64,000 nt of DNA from Oryzias latipes (Eukaryota > Chordata > Actinopteri > Beloniformes > Adrianichthyidae). Shown here piece after piece: positions 41,251-54,875 of this stretch. Positions within the stretch are counted from its first letter, which is position 1. Every line of letters starts with the position of its first letter. A program made the position numbers and the translations under genes. The notes below the pieces were generated by a model, which worked only from the letters and a program-made list of their open reading frames with translations, made no database searches and was not told the origin of the DNA. Where the stretch lies: NCBI RefSeq assembly GCF_002234675.1, contig NC_019871.2:26908094-26972093 (forward strand), in the 5' to 3' direction.

Positions 41251-44200
41251 ATGGGAGCTCAGTCGGTTGTGGCCCTTTGTGTTTTGGCTGTTCTCCTTAG
41301 CAAAGGTATGTAGGTTTATCGGAAGGAGAATTCACTGCAGATTGAATTTTGTTTTTCATAAACCATCAAAGCAAACATTAAAACAATGATTCTCCTCAGG
41401 TTTAAGCTTGCCAGTTGCTAGAGAGAGCCAGGATGCAAACCATAAAAAGATTGGAAGAGGAGCTGGTGAGACTTAATGCTAGCAAAAGTATATACAGAAA
41501 AAAATTCTTGAGTGGATGTTTACTACCTTCTTTTCCTCCCCCAAAAGATTTGGCTTTAGAGAACAGCTTTGAAATCCTACAGTCACTGGATTCCAGGTTG
41601 GAAAATATGGTTAAAGGTGAGAATTTGTAAAAAGTAACGAATGCAAATGTTAAAATAAACTTTCAAGGTCTTAAAAGTAAAAATTTGTTTTGTTAGTACA
41701 ACTGGAAACCAATGAGGTGGAAGCCCATATAACGCTCAATCAAGACCAGACTGTGTCCGACGCCGCCAGCAACCAGACTGTGTCCGACGCCGCCAGCAAC
41801 CAGACTGTGTCCGACGCCGCCAGCAACCAGACTGTGTCCGACGCCGCCAGCAACCAGACTGTGTCCGACGCCGCCAGCAACCAGACTGTGTCCGACGCCG
41901 CCAGCAACCAGACTGTGTCCGACGCCGCCAGCAACCAGACTGTGTCCGACGCCGCCAGCAACCAGACTGTGTCCGACGCCGCCAGCAACCAGACTGTGTC
42001 CGACGCCGCCAGCAACCAGACGTCCGCAACCCGCTGTCCGACGCCGCCAGCAACCAGACTGTGTCCGACGCCGCCAGCAACCAGACTGTGTCCGACGCCG
42101 CCAGCAACCAGACTGTGTCCGACGCCGCCAGCAACCAGACTGTGTCCGACGCCGCCAGCAACCAGACTGTGTCCGACGCCGCCAGCAACCAGACTGTGTC
42201 CGACGCCGCCAGCAACCAGACTGTGTCCGACGCCGCCAGCAACCAGACTGTGTCCGACGCCGCCAGCAACCAGACTGTGTCCGACGCCGCCAGCAACCAG
42301 ACTGTGTCCGACGCCGCCAGCAACCAGACTGTGTCCGACGCCGCCAGCAACCAGACTGTGTCCGACGCCGCCAGCACCAGACTGTCCGACGCCCAGCAAC
42401 CAGACTGTGTCCGACGCCGCCAGCAACCAGACTGTGTCCGACGCCGCCAGCAACCAGACTGTGTCCGACGCCGCCAGCAACCAGACTGTGTCCGACGCCG
42501 CCAGCAACCAGACTGTGTCCGACGCCGCCAGCAACCAGACTGTGTCCGACGCCGCCAGCAACCAGACTGTGTCCGACGCCGCCAGCAACCAGACTGTGTC
42601 CGACGCCGCCAGCAACCAGACTGTGTCCGACGCCGCCAGCAACCAGACTGTGTCCGACGCCGCCAGCAACCAGACTGTGTCCGACGCCGCCAGCAACCAG
42701 ACTGTGTCCGACGCCGCCAGCAACCAGACTGTGTCCGACGCCGCCAGCAACCAGACTGTGTCCGACGCCGCCAGCAACCAGACTGTGTCCGACGCCGCCA
42801 GCAACCAGACTGTGTCCGACGCCGCCAGCACCAGACTGGTCCGACGCCGCAGCACCAGACTGTGTCCGACGCCGCCAGCAACCAGACTGTGTCCGACGCC
42901 GCCAGCAACCAGACTGTGTCCGACGCCGCCAGCAACCAGACTGTGTCCGACGCCGCCAGCAACCAGACTGTGTCCGACGCCGCCAGCAACCAGACTGTGT
43001 CCGACGCCGCCAGCAACCAGACTGTGTCCGACGCCGCCAGCAACCAGACTGTGTCCGACGCCGCCAGCAACCAGACTGTGTCCGACGCCGCCAGCAACCA
43101 GACTGTGTCCGACGCCGCCAGCAACCAGACTGTGTCCGACGCCGCCAGCAACCAGACTGTGTCCGACGCCGCCAGCAACCAGACTGTGTCCGACGCCGCC
43201 AGCAACCAGACTGTGTCCGACGCCGCCAGCAACCAGACTGTGTCCGACGCCGCCAGCAACCAGACTGTGTCCGACGCCGCCAGCAACCAGACTGTGTCCG
43301 ACGCCGCCAGCAACCAGACTGTGTCCGACGCCGCCAGCAACCAGACTGTGTCCGACGCCGCCAGCAACCAGACTGTGTCCGACGCCGCCAGCAACCAGAC
43401 TGTGTCCGACGCCGCCAGCAACCAGACTGTGTCCGACGCCGCCAGCAACCAGACTGTGTCCGACGCCGCCAGCAACCAGACTGTGTCCGACGCCGCCAGC
43501 AACCAGACTGTGTCCGACGCCGCCAGCAACCAGACTGTGTCCGACGCCGCCAGCAACCAGACTGTGTCCGACGCCGCCAGCAACCAGACTGTGTCCGACG
43601 CCGCCAGCAACCAGACTGTGTCCGACGCCGCCAGCAACCAGACTGTGTCCGACGCCGCCAGCAACCAGACTGTGTCCGACGCCGCCAGCAACCAGACTGT
43701 GTCCGACGCCGCCAGCAACCAGACTGTGTCCGACGCCGCCAGCAACCAGACTGTGTCCGACGCCGCCAGCAACCAGACTGTGTCCGACGCCGCCAGCAAC
43801 CAGACTGTGTCCGACGCCGCCAGCAACCAGACTGTGTCCGACGCCGCCAGCAACCAGACTGTGTCCGACGCCGCCAGCAACCAGACTGTGTCCGACGCCG
43901 CCAGCAACCAGACTGTGTCCGACGCCGCCAGCAACCAGACTGTGTCCGACGCCGCCAGCAACCAGACTGTGTCCGACGCCGCCAGCAACCAGACTGTGTC
44001 CGACGCCGCCAGCAACCAGACTGTGTCCGACGCCGCCAGCAACCAGACTGTGTCCGACGCCGCCAGCAACCAGACTGTGTCCGACGCCGCCAGCAACCAG
44101 ACTGTGTCCGACGCCGCCAGCAACCAGACTGTGTCCGACGCCGCCAGCAACCAGACTGTGTCCGACGCCGCCAGCAACCAGACTGTGTCCGACGCCGCCA

Positions 44201-44464
44201 GCAACCAGACTGTGTCCGACGCCGCCAGCAACCAGACTGTGTCCGACGCCGCCAGCAACCAGACTGTGTCCGACGCCGCCAGCAACCAGACTGTGTCCGA
44301 CGCCGCCAGCAACCAGACTGTGTCCGACGCCGCCAGCAACCAGACTGTGTCCTTCAGCCTTCTTCAATAAATGTTTCTTACATCTTAATGCATTTTTGTT
44401 TTTGTCACATTTGGGGAGTACCTCCAGTATTAAATCACTGAGCAAATGCATAGTTGTGTTTTGA
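41251..44464 (+). CDS. Secreted tandem-repeat protein, copy B (frame-disrupted)
   Basis: Proposed exons are 41251-41305, 41422-41616 and 41697 onward, with the same phase-1 junctions as copy A. Exon 1 keeps the signal peptide and a good donor (GTATGT) because the SINE-like insert is absent. In exon 3 the NQTVSDAAS frame is kept for about ten units. It then shifts near 42021, returns near 42380, and shifts again near 42830. After that the frame reads TRLCPTPPA-type units to a different C-terminus ending at 44464. If the indels are assembly errors, the original frame would end NQTVSFSLLQ at 44370, as in copy A. The protein is unrecognised. Confidence 0.45.
41744..44352 (+). repeat. 27-bp tandem array B, about 96 units
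   Basis: Same unit as array A, 2609 bp long. It is almost perfectly homogeneous, with three irregular spots near 42021, 42373 and 42830 where bases are lost or gained. The two VVLPEDAAS-type variant units of copy A are absent. Confidence 0.97.
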
Positions 44465-44928
44465 GCACTTTCATGGTTGAAGTGATGGCAATCATGAACT
44501 CTAGGCCCCTGGTTGCCATATCAGGTGACCCAGACCATCCTGAGGTGCTAACCCCAGCTGCTTTACTGACACAAAAGATGAGCACTTTTTTTTCCTTCTG
44601 GAAGCTTCACATCAGGTCAGCTGTTTGGAAAACAGTGGAGGCATGGGCAGCACCTCACTGAAACCTTTTGGAAAAGGGACTATTTGTCAACGTTGCAGAG
44701 CCACAGCAAGTGGACTCGGGATAAACCAAAAAGATCCTTCTGGTGAAGGATATCCAGACCAACAGAAATGAGTGGCCGTTGGGATTGATCGTGAAATCCT
44801 GTCGTAGCAAGGACGGTAAAGTACGTAAGATGGAAGTACGCACTGCATAAGAAGGGACTTTAAAGACTTAGACCAGTTTCAGACATTGTTATCCCATATA
44901 ACTGAAAAAGTTACGTAAATTTGTGTTA

Positions 44929-45764
44929 TGTTACGGCTGTGGCCGTATTTGATTTTGTTTTGTCAACTCAATGACTAGTCTTGATGGGTGCGTGTCCTGT
45001 GGGGTGCGCACCCTGAGTTGACTGGTGCGTGTTCTGCGGGGCATGCGCCCCGAGTAGACGGGTGTGTGTTCTGCGGGGCACGCACCCCGAGTAGACGGGT
45101 GCGTGTTCTGTGGGGCGCGCACCCCGAGTTGACGGGTGTCTGTTTTTGTCTGATTATTTTCAGGTGTGGTGGAAAGGGTGTGGCCTCCCACTGGACCAGC
45201 TGGTGGAGGCAACCTTTAAAGCCACCATTTGGACATCCAGTCGGTGGGAAGGGAGCCTTGCTGCAACAGTCTCGACTGCAGCTTGGCCCTCTTCTCCATT
45301 TTGTTTTTGATTTCACCTCTTGTTTAGTTGTGTGTTGCACTTTTGTATTTTGTATTCGTAGTCCTTCGTAGTTTTGTCTGTGCCCACTCTGATTAGTCTT
45401 TTGGTTTATAGTTATTTGTTAAGTGAAGCTGTAGGGGTGAACTGCCATTTTCTTTAGTACATGTTTTCTCCTGTTTTTGTTAGGTTAAGGAGGTTAGTTA
45501 TTGTCTTTATTTTCCTTTTCCTTTGTAAAGGAAAGATTACATGTTTTCAGTTAGTTGGTTTTGTTTGTTATTTTGGCCTGGGTTCACCTTGAAGCCTTTT
45601 AGGTTAACTTTTAGTTCTTGTTGGTTGTTTATTTGTAAATAAATTTGTCATATTTTTATGGAGACATTCGTTTGGTGTTTTTTGTTAGTTAAATTATTAG
45701 CCAAAACTTTACTTTTTTTGTGTTATGCCGCCTCGGTGCCCCTAGACACAAAGGGGGCGTAACA
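44929..45764 (+). mobile_element. Solo LTR-like insertion (836 bp)
   Basis: Ends are TGTTACGG and GGCGTAACA (TG...CA with short inverted ends). It has a polyadenylation signal in GTAAATAAATTTG and shares its 3' two-thirds with 2455-3003. It sits inside the BEL fragment. A clean target duplication is not visible, so exact ends are uncertain by a few bases. Confidence 0.65.
44988..45137 (+). repeat. 37-bp GC-rich tandem repeat, four units
   Basis: Four imperfect copies of a 37-bp unit containing GTGCGTGTTCTGCGGGGC and GCACCCCGAGT. Each unit includes a self-complementary GGGG...CCCC core. Confidence 0.85.
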
Positions 45765-46044
45765 TGATATAACAGCATTATGTCAAGCACGGAGTGTAAA
45801 GCCTTTTGTTAAGTTGTCAAAAGATGCATTTTCGTTTATGTAATCTATGATTAACAGTTTGTTTTGGAAAATTGTCAGAGTTAGATATCTGTCGTTTGTG
45901 TTAAGTTTAGATTATTCATTGTGTCAGAGTGAGTGCTCTCACCATGCGATCTTGAGTTCAATTGAGCACATTTTCATGGAGATGCAGCCACGTTCATGCT
46001 GAGATGGCTCTGTGCGTGCAAGCATTGGGAATTTTTTGACATGT

Positions 46045-46400
46045 ACGGACAAAAATATAAACGCAACACTTTTGTTATTGCTCCCATTTTTTATGGTATG
46101 AACTCAACGATGTGAAACATTTTCCACATACACAAAATAACCAGTTCTCTGATATATTGTTCACAAATCTGTCTAAATCTGTGATAGTGAGCACTTCTCC
46201 TTTGCCAAGACAATCCATCCCACCTCACAGGTGTGCCATATCAAGATGCTGATTAGACAGCATGATTATTGCACAGGTGTGCCTTAGACTGGCCACAAGA
46301 AAAGGCCATTCTGAAATCTTCAGTTGTGTCACACAGCACAATGCCACAGATGTTGCGAGTTTTGAGGGAGCGTGCAATTGGCATGCTGATAGCAGGAATT
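46045..46400 (+). mobile_element. Tc1/mariner-type transposon, 5' fragment
   Basis: AAAAATATAAACGCAACACT, then TGTTCACAAATCTGTCTAAAT and TAGACAGCATGATTATTGCA are the inverted-repeat and leader sequence of a common fish Tc1-like element. The first transposase codons (around the ATGCCACAGATG stretch) are present, but sequence identity ends near 46400. No 3' end is found. Confidence 0.75.
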
Positions 46401-46532
46401 GGATTTGAGGTAGGTGGAATTTTGGATCCAGTAGGCTCCTTTTCTATACACACCTCTCTTGGAGCCTTTGGAACATGAGATACATAACTTCAACAAAAGC
46501 AAACAGTGTAAAGTTGAACAGTCTAAACAAAT

Positions 46533-47596
<1,064 letters not shown>

Positions 47597-47756
47597 AATC
47601 AAATCTACATAACAGTTGCTGTGACGCTGGAAGCAGAATGTTGGAAAGAAGCGCCTTCACTTTTGTGTGTGTGTGTGCAAATGTATGACTATTATTCAAG
47701 TAATAATGAAACAATATGTTTGATAAAGGCTCCATATTGGGTAGATCTGAACTTAC

Positions 47757-48330
47757 CAGCAGCAGCATCAATGTTTTCCCTTTCAACAAAAGGTGTGTTG
47801 ACAGGAGTTTCTTCTGCAGCTAAAAAAAAGAAGAATTATTATTATACAATAATCAACGATCAAGCTAATAAAATAAATATCGCAAAATCCTACTAATAGT
47901 TAAGTGGCTCATTTAAAATCTATGGGCAGGTTTTTCACAATTTCATGATCTTTTTTTATATATTAAAGAGAGGTTAATTGTTTGATTGTGTATTTGCACA
48001 AGGTCATATTTATTTATTTAATAATGAACAATTTGGGACTCCATACTCTTCAGCTGCTGTTTTTGAAAAAAAGGGATTATGCAGACGCTGTTTTTTTTAA
48101 TTACTTTACAAACTATTAAAATTACCTGAGATTACATCTTCAGTGATGTCAGGAACATCTTGAGAATCAATTAGCATTTTAGCTAAATGGCGCAGCTGCA
48201 CAGAAAGGCAGGATAATGTAAATATACGGCCCCAACATCCTCCAAACTTACCTTGTGATTGATGTTGAAGTTCTTCATCTTTTTTCTTCTTTCTTTTTTC
48301 AGCGCCTGATGGATAAAGTCTCTTTGGCAT
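47757..48330 (-). CDS. First three exons of a minus-strand gene with hAT/ZMYM-type N-terminus
   Basis: Exon 1 is 48252-48330, starting MPKRLYPSGAEKRKKKK, a start common to hAT-transposase-derived and ZMYM-like proteins, followed by Gln-rich sequence. Exon 2 is 48126-48182 (AKMLIDSQDVPDITEDVIS). Exon 3 is 47757-47819 (AAEETPVNTPFVERENIDAA). Each is bounded by consensus splice sites (donors GTAAGT, GTAATT, GTAAGT; acceptors ending TTTAG), and all three junctions are phase 1. No further exon was found before the hAT-like element at 47596, so the gene is truncated or its later exons are displaced. The basic start may be a nuclear localisation signal. Function unknown. Confidence 0.55.
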
Positions 48331-48658
48331 GATGTTCTCTTATTGTCGCTTTGATCAATGTGACAAAATGCGCTGGTAAATGCGCACTGTGCCAGGCTCA
48401 GATGCAATGATGTTGAGCAATCGTTGCTAAGAGTGGCGTAACGTCATTATTTGGGTTGCCAGATTAGTTCAGGTGTGTTGAAGTGGGGGATCATTAAAGT
48501 GCAGGGAACATTCTTTTTCACAACTTTAAGAGCGCACGTTGGTACGGACGTGCTATGAAATGGGTTGCCAGATTTTGGCCTTTTTTTCCCCGCCACTTCG
48601 AGGCCCTGGTGGTAACGGCTGGGCCCTACGCGGCTGCATAATTCACGTATAGGGATGG
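48331..48658. other. Upstream region of the minus-strand gene, no other gene
   Basis: No coding exon. It ends at the CCGG target site of the next LTR element. Confidence 0.5.
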
Positions 48659-48662
48659 CCGG

Positions 48663-49457
48663 TGTTGGAAAATATAATCTGTCGCTTTGAGATTACTTTC
48701 CTTGTTGCATGTTCAATAAAGTCGAGAAGGAGAAAACCACGGGATTCGACCGGATTAAGTTTAACAAATTTATTCCCTAACAATATTTCTAAAAACAGAG
48801 TAAAAAATAATAAAACAGAATAAAACAGATCGATCTGGGTGTCCAAAATCAAGGCCTGCAATACGCAAGAGGTTACATTCCGAATTCACATGCAGCTTGT
48901 CTGGAGATACAGAAAAGTTCCTTGAGTTCAGACTTTTAAGCATGTGGTCAGAACATCCTCCCCCGGGAACAAGATGGCCGCCGAATCTCCGCCTCTGGTC
49001 GCTAGAGATTGGCTGACAGAGGAGCCCGCCTTCTTCCTTCAGCCCATCCTTAGAATCACAGCATCTGGTCTCTGGGGGGGGGACCTCACAGATAGACACG
49101 GTACGGAATCCCCATGGGTGGCAGGAACTGTCACCGCAGGAAGTCGATCCTAGAGCTTTGTTCTTCACATGGGAGCAGATGCCTGTGGCGGTTCCCAGGG
49201 ATTGAGATGATTGATTTATGATCCAAGTCAGACCTACAACCAAATGGCCTCAGAAGATCAAAGACCGTTTTCTCCTGAAGGGGGGGTTGAGATTGTAGCT
49301 GCATTCCTGACACCTCTCACATATGCAACTATAGGAAGCAACTTCAGAGTTGAAAGGATGTTAAAGCACACACTTCAGCAAATGACTTATCTTCACTGTA
49401 ATAAAAATTTAAGACTGACAACCCTAATGAAATTACCAAAAAATATAAATTCCTTCA
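48663..49457 (-). repeat. 3' LTR of the tRNA-Trp-primed element
   Basis: 795 bp. It matches 54876-55669 with roughly ten substitutions and one single-base indel in a G run. Short open frames inside it are repeated in the other LTR and are not genes. Confidence 0.9.
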
Positions 49458-51692
49458 GTTTCCCTCTCTTGACCTCACGAAGTGAGGTCACACAAAAAAT
49501 AAAAACACATCACATCATGCAATCAAAACAGCTGTGGTCTCGAGCCCTCACAATATAAAACAGATCCAATGTGCATTAATGTGCATTTCAAAGGTGTTGA
49601 TGATCCATTTATGAGTTTAGCAGCGAAAAACCTGTGGAGCTTGCATTAATGATCTTTAAGAAACATTCAGTTGGACAGGAAAAATGCATGCTAAGGCCCC
49701 GAGCCCCATCAGCGACCATCCCTAAGGACACTCATGCTTCATTGGATCTTTGGCACATTGGCGTTTACAAAGAACAAGACATAAAATAGTAAATAAAGAA
49801 AATGCACAACTACAAATTCAAATTATTCTAAAAAGTAAAAGATACAAAGACAATAAAATAGCACTTCCTGTAAGGAAAAGGAACACCTGGAATTAAGGGG
49901 GGGAATGAGAAATGTTAAAGCAGAACAAAATCACACAGACGATGAAAAGAGAAAAGAAAATTGTCAAACATAACAGTAAGCAATTTTATAAAATGCAACA
50001 AAGTCTAAAAAAGGTCATTCCGGGCCTCGAACACTCGCGTCCTCCTTCTGCATGTCCCACAAGCTCTGGCAAGGTTGGACCTGGCCTCCTATGGACTTCT
50101 CAATAAGCCTGTTATTAGAGATGTGACACATGGTGATACAACAGAACGGCTGCAAAAGGACTTGGGGTGTCCACTGCTGTGGTACTGTTCTGCCAAGATG
50201 ATTCTTCTGTGGGTCTAAGTTTTTGTTAGTGTTAGGGTCAGGAATTTTTTAGAAAATAAAAAACAATAAAACACAAAAGACAATGAGACAAGAATTAATT
50301 TTATCCATGCGCAGTAAGAGAAAATATGATGGAAAGGGTCCACCACATTTCTCTTCTCAAAGGTCTGCTTCCCCTTGTGCTGTTTTATGAAGAACACAAG
50401 TGGGGAAAATACAAATTCAAGAAAAAGAAAAAAGTTTATTATGGGCTGTTGTCTAATGACCCAGTTGTAGAACCTACTCATCCTTGCTGTGGATGAGAAA
50501 AAAATCAGATGAACAGACACACAAAGCTTTAAAATTTTAAAAATGGTCAATCTGTGTTACTATTTAAACATTCTTTCTAGACAAATACATTTAAACGATA
50601 ATAAAATAATGTCCTTCTTTTAATCATGAAGACCTCTTTTGTCTACCTCCCTCTCCTGGCCTGGGGTTAAACCCCAGGACACAAACACAAAACGAATTAA
50701 ATGTAAAGCAAAATCATGAAAACAATAAACAGTTTGGTGTATCGATAAGGTGAACAGGCGTCCTGTCCACGCTCCTGTAAAAGGCAAGGTCACAAGAAGA
50801 AATAATACAGCTGCAACAGAAGATCTTTCATTAATTGCAGGCAGATGTCATCAACCTACATTAGCAAAACACAAACCTCTTATAGCATAATGTTCTGTCA
50901 GAGAGACTTTAAACAATGCCAGAAGGATTTTATGAACCTCTCTGTACTATAATGCAAACAATTGTCTGCTATTTTTATGTAATGGAATGCAAAAGAAAAC
51001 GTGTGCTAAGTCAATAGCAACAAACAACACACCTTGTGAGGTTAAAGGTGACAGCATGCAATATGGATCAGGGACGTATAGGTTTTATAATAATGGTGAC
51101 GTCATCAACTCAAATTAACATTAGCTTAAATCATATGCAATCCATCTACTTTTAAAAACGGTTTCAAAGAAGTACACCATGAAGAATACGAATATTCAAT
51201 GACACTATAGTTCTACAGCCCAGACTGAGTTTCCTTCATCTGCCTCTTTCAATCAGCTGCACTGAGATCTAAAAATCTGTGCTCCTGCAGTTACCTGAAT
51301 CACCACCGGGGGGACGATGAAGAATGAACCAACATCAACTGAACCTGTGGACCATGAAGCATCAGAGAGCGTTTTAACATCACCTCTGCATCTTCATGAG
51401 CCGTCTCCTCTCTGCTCAGTTGTTGAACGGCAAAATTAACCTGTACATTTTTATTGAGGGAGGAAAGTGAACACCTGAAAAAACAATTTAACCAATGTGT
51501 CGTTAATGTCCTGCTTAGTCTAATCCTGTGTGAGATACAGCTGTGTCTGACAGCTAGTATCATTGCATTTGTGAGTGTATGAATGCACAATAAGCCGCTC
51601 GCCCTCAGGGTTAATATATGTCAGTGTAGTTCAAATGCCACGTGTGGTCTTCTACCTGCTGAAATACTTCTTACTGTTAATCATGCTCTCTG
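49458..51692. other. Interior of the LTR element, no supported coding region
   Basis: Frames are short on both strands. I see no reverse transcriptase, RNase H or integrase motif. Confidence 0.55.
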
Positions 51693-52324
51693 TCATAATA
51701 GAGTGTACAGGTCAGACCATTCGGAGGCTTCAAACACAGGAATCCAGGCTTCAAACCTGAAATTAACGAAACCACCTGGCGTTTCAGGGCCCTTTACATG
51801 TCTGCAGTGGGGGTCGGCTGTGGTGTCCGGCATGGCATCCAGTCTGCTGTCTCCTGTTTTGACAAGACTGTCCCATCCCAACAGATTCACAGGCGTGTTT
51901 GGTGAATGCACGCATCACTGTTCCACCATCTGGTCAAAAGTCAGTCGGATGGTCTTTTGCAGGTTTTGAGGAGTCATTTGTTCATTTGTCAGAGCTGATG
52001 GAGTGTCCAGTAGACTCATCAGTGGTTACCGTTGAGCTTGGAAAAGACAATGGCTCCTGCATCAAGTGGTGTTGTCTGACTTGCCCTGTGGTCCTCGCCA
52101 CGGTGGAGGAGGGCTTGGAGTGGTCATGGGTACTGTTCATTTTTCCTCCAGACCCTCTGCCTCTTGGTCTGTACATTCTGCGGTTGGGCACCTCGTTGTG
52201 AGCTGTCAGGGTTCAGAGCGCCATAGATGCCATTTCCAACTGCTGCTGGGGTCCCCTGGGTGGCCTGCTTCTCCCAGGATTTTTCCACCCGTCCTCCTGT
52301 TTTGGCCTCCGAATGGCTGAGCAT
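51693..52324 (-). pseudogene. Possible gag-end/protease remnant of a retrovirus-like element
   Basis: Short minus-strand frames here include TPVNLLGWDSLVKTG, resembling the C-terminal block of retroviral-type proteases, preceded by basic and Gln-rich sequence that could be a nucleocapsid remnant. Stops and frameshifts separate the pieces and no catalytic Asp motif is visible. The assignment is tentative. Confidence 0.35.
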
Positions 52325-54853
52325 GACACGTCACTACTGCTGTCTCTGAGGGCATCAAAAGTCAAAATTCATGTTAGTTTCCTTTTCTTTTTTAAAACAC
52401 CTTTTATCCTGTGTGAATTATTTCAGCAAGGTAAAGAATTGTTTTTCTTCAGTTGCTCAACCTCCCCCTCTCTCCTGTCCTGTTTCTTCAAATGTGCTCT
52501 GGGGGTCAGTCACTGCTGACTTTTTTGCCTAAAGTTTTATGAGATCTCGGGGGGGGGCTGCTCTTCTGCTTGGAAAGAGATTTAGAAATGTATTAGTCAT
52601 ATTCAGTCTTCACCGTCTCCAACACCGTCAGTTGATCAGTAATGAAAACCAGCAAAGGGAAAAATCCCTAAAATTTTCTTTGTCCGATATGACGGACATG
52701 GAGCAAAGTCTTTGGAAAATATATTGTCTTACATGCATTCCGGCCGCTAATCATTCACTCTTAATCAAGAAACAAAGACAAATTGTTTTGACTTACCATT
52801 ACTTACTGTACCAGGACTTACTGTTCAAGAAAAAGAAATTTGAAGAAGTACTAAAAGCAACAAAATCCCACAATTTAAGCTTTTCCTTATTTAACCAAAA
52901 ACACAATTCACACTCTAAAACACAGACAATCAATACAAAGACAACAACTTTTAACCGTTTTTGCAAAAGACATAACACAACAAATTAGGTACCTCACACA
53001 TAAACAAAATTAAACCATTTCACTGAAATGAATCGTTCATAACTAGCGTTTTAACATTCATGTTCCCTCTTCTCCTGTTCTACCAGACCCTGCACTTTCA
53101 TACCACACCTTCCCATGTCCACAAACCCTCCATTTTACTTACAATGCCTTTCATTTCTCCTGCTTTTCACCTTACATTTCTTGTCTCTACATTGCCACAT
53201 CCTTCCAAATCCTCAAAAACCATGTTTTCCCTTCCTTTACCTCGTCCTGTTCCCCATTCTGAAAACAATTTTCAAATACTATTGATTATGATTCAAACAA
53301 ACAAAACCGCCACTCATTCGCTTCTCATTCAAACAGCAGTGCACAAGATCAAAACAAACAGAAAAACGAAATTAAACAAATTAAAAATGTCAATAATACT
53401 TCTTCGAACAAAGCTGGATTTAATCGCGGTTATTAGGACATACAAACAAATTAGAGACATGTATTCACAATAAGAAAACCGAAATAATTACAAAATTATT
53501 TTACCCCAAATGTATTAGACCGATACTACCTTACCATGTTTTTGAAAAGCTTTGGGAACAGAGAGAAAGTAGTTTTTGTTCGAACAGAGACGGGTTGCAG
53601 CAGTCATGCATGCAGCCATCTCGCCGTTGAGGCAGTGGCTCCCGTCGGAGGCGCCGCGCTACAAAAAAAACTTTTTCGGCGAACCGAAAACCCAGTGAAA
53701 CTTGTTTTTAAACGACGTCCTACAACCGAGGTCATGACCACGCTCGATAACAACGATCCCCACCATGATTTTACCGCAAATTACCTCCCAAACTCTTCAA
53801 ATTTTCATCGTGAAAGAATCCAGCACGTTCCGCCATATTTTGTCGTCAGGGACGCGTCTCGCCGACCACATGGTACAAACAAAGCCAATCACAGCCACAC
53901 GTCGCCATTTTGGCTAGGACTCCGTCACGCTTACCACGTGGTACAGACAAAACCAATCACAGTCGTCTACACATTCGAAAACAAGTAAAACGTCCCGTCA
54001 TTGGTCCGTTCGATGTAAACATGATGAACAAGATGGCTGCGTCCGTAGAGCAGACAATACACAGGGAAATGTGGAAAATACAGTTGAAACACACAGATTT
54101 CAAACACTTTTTCATTCCATTCTTTCCAAAATCGCATACATTTCATTCCATTCATCCTCATTCAAGCCATTTTCACCGCTGTTGTCAAGTCAAGTCGTTA
54201 GCGTCATGTTGTCTGTCGTCAAAACAAAATTCACCGGTTTCCTCATTTCTTCTGTCTAGTGCACCTTTCATTTTTACTGTGAATCCCTCTGTGGTTTCTC
54301 TACGCATTAAAAATAATTTGTGAAGGTTCGCCGCCTTCCTGGTTTTTCCAAAAATCCTAAAACGCGCAAAATTAGTTCCTATATTAACACTGTTTTTCGT
54401 GAACGGGTTTCTTCACAGGCCTAACAGACGCAAACCTAGTTAATTTTAACGTAATCCAAATATCACACGCTCCCAATTTACTATTTATTCAATTTTGACA
54501 GGCTAAACAAACACAAAACCTGCACAATTTGCTCAGCTCTAATTTTCATAAATTTCCTAAATCCAATCTGCTGTTTCAGGAGGGTGAACCACAAAACTTA
54601 TACAGGTGCGCTATGCCGTCCACATACTTCACTTCCCCACAATTTGAGTTATTCACTAAAAGAATAACGTAAACAATATGCAGAATTTACGAACAGGTTC
54701 CTGCTTTACCTTTTGTTTGTGAGGCCTCGAGGGAAGTCAAGCACGTGGGGGGGGGAGCGTCACCGACTTTTCGCCGAAAGTCTCAGAAATCTCATAATAA
54801 ACCACTATCGGTCCTCTTACCCGCGTTGCGCTTCCGCGATTCTTCCCCACTTT
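52325..54853. other. Interior of the LTR element, gag side, no supported coding region
   Basis: Between the primer site and the tentative protease remnant the minus strand has no frame long enough for gag. Plus-strand frames (52539-52988, 53060-53473, 53536-53988) lie antisense to the element and have no recognisable domain. Two related segments around 53877-53900 and 53945-53965 contain CCAATCACAG. Confidence 0.55.
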
Positions 54854-54871
54854 ATCACGTCGGGGTCACCA
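54854..54871 (-). promoter_or_regulatory. Primer-binding site for tRNA-Trp
   Basis: On the plus strand ATCACGTCGGGGTCACCA equals the 3' end of vertebrate tRNA-Trp including CCA, so the minus-strand element RNA pairs with it over 18 nt. It lies four bases from the LTR end. Confidence 0.85.
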
Positions 54872-54875
54872 TAAA

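Larger units (their letters stand above)
37554..44420 (+). repeat. Local duplication, copy B
   Basis: The counterpart of 6933-10283, in the same orientation and about 31 kb away. It carries the same upstream region, E-box cluster, exons and array. It is interrupted by a 1.97-kb DNA transposon at 38512-40480 and has an array about 2.7 times as long. Confidence 0.9.
44441..46041 (+). pseudogene. BEL/Pao 3' fragment, split by an LTR insertion
   Basis: 44446-44925 is a plus-strand copy of the BEL integrase C-terminus seen at 31441-31870 (minus), with TFMVEVMAIMNSRPLVAI and DHPEVLTPAALLTQKM, then frameshifts. 45765-46041 continues into the BEL LTR, matching 31060-31325. The intervening 44929-45764 belongs to another LTR family. 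Confidence 0.85.

Noticed and set aside
41736..44451. Very long frames on both strands over array B
   Set aside because: Same cause. Only the frame continuing from the signal-peptide and helical exons was kept.
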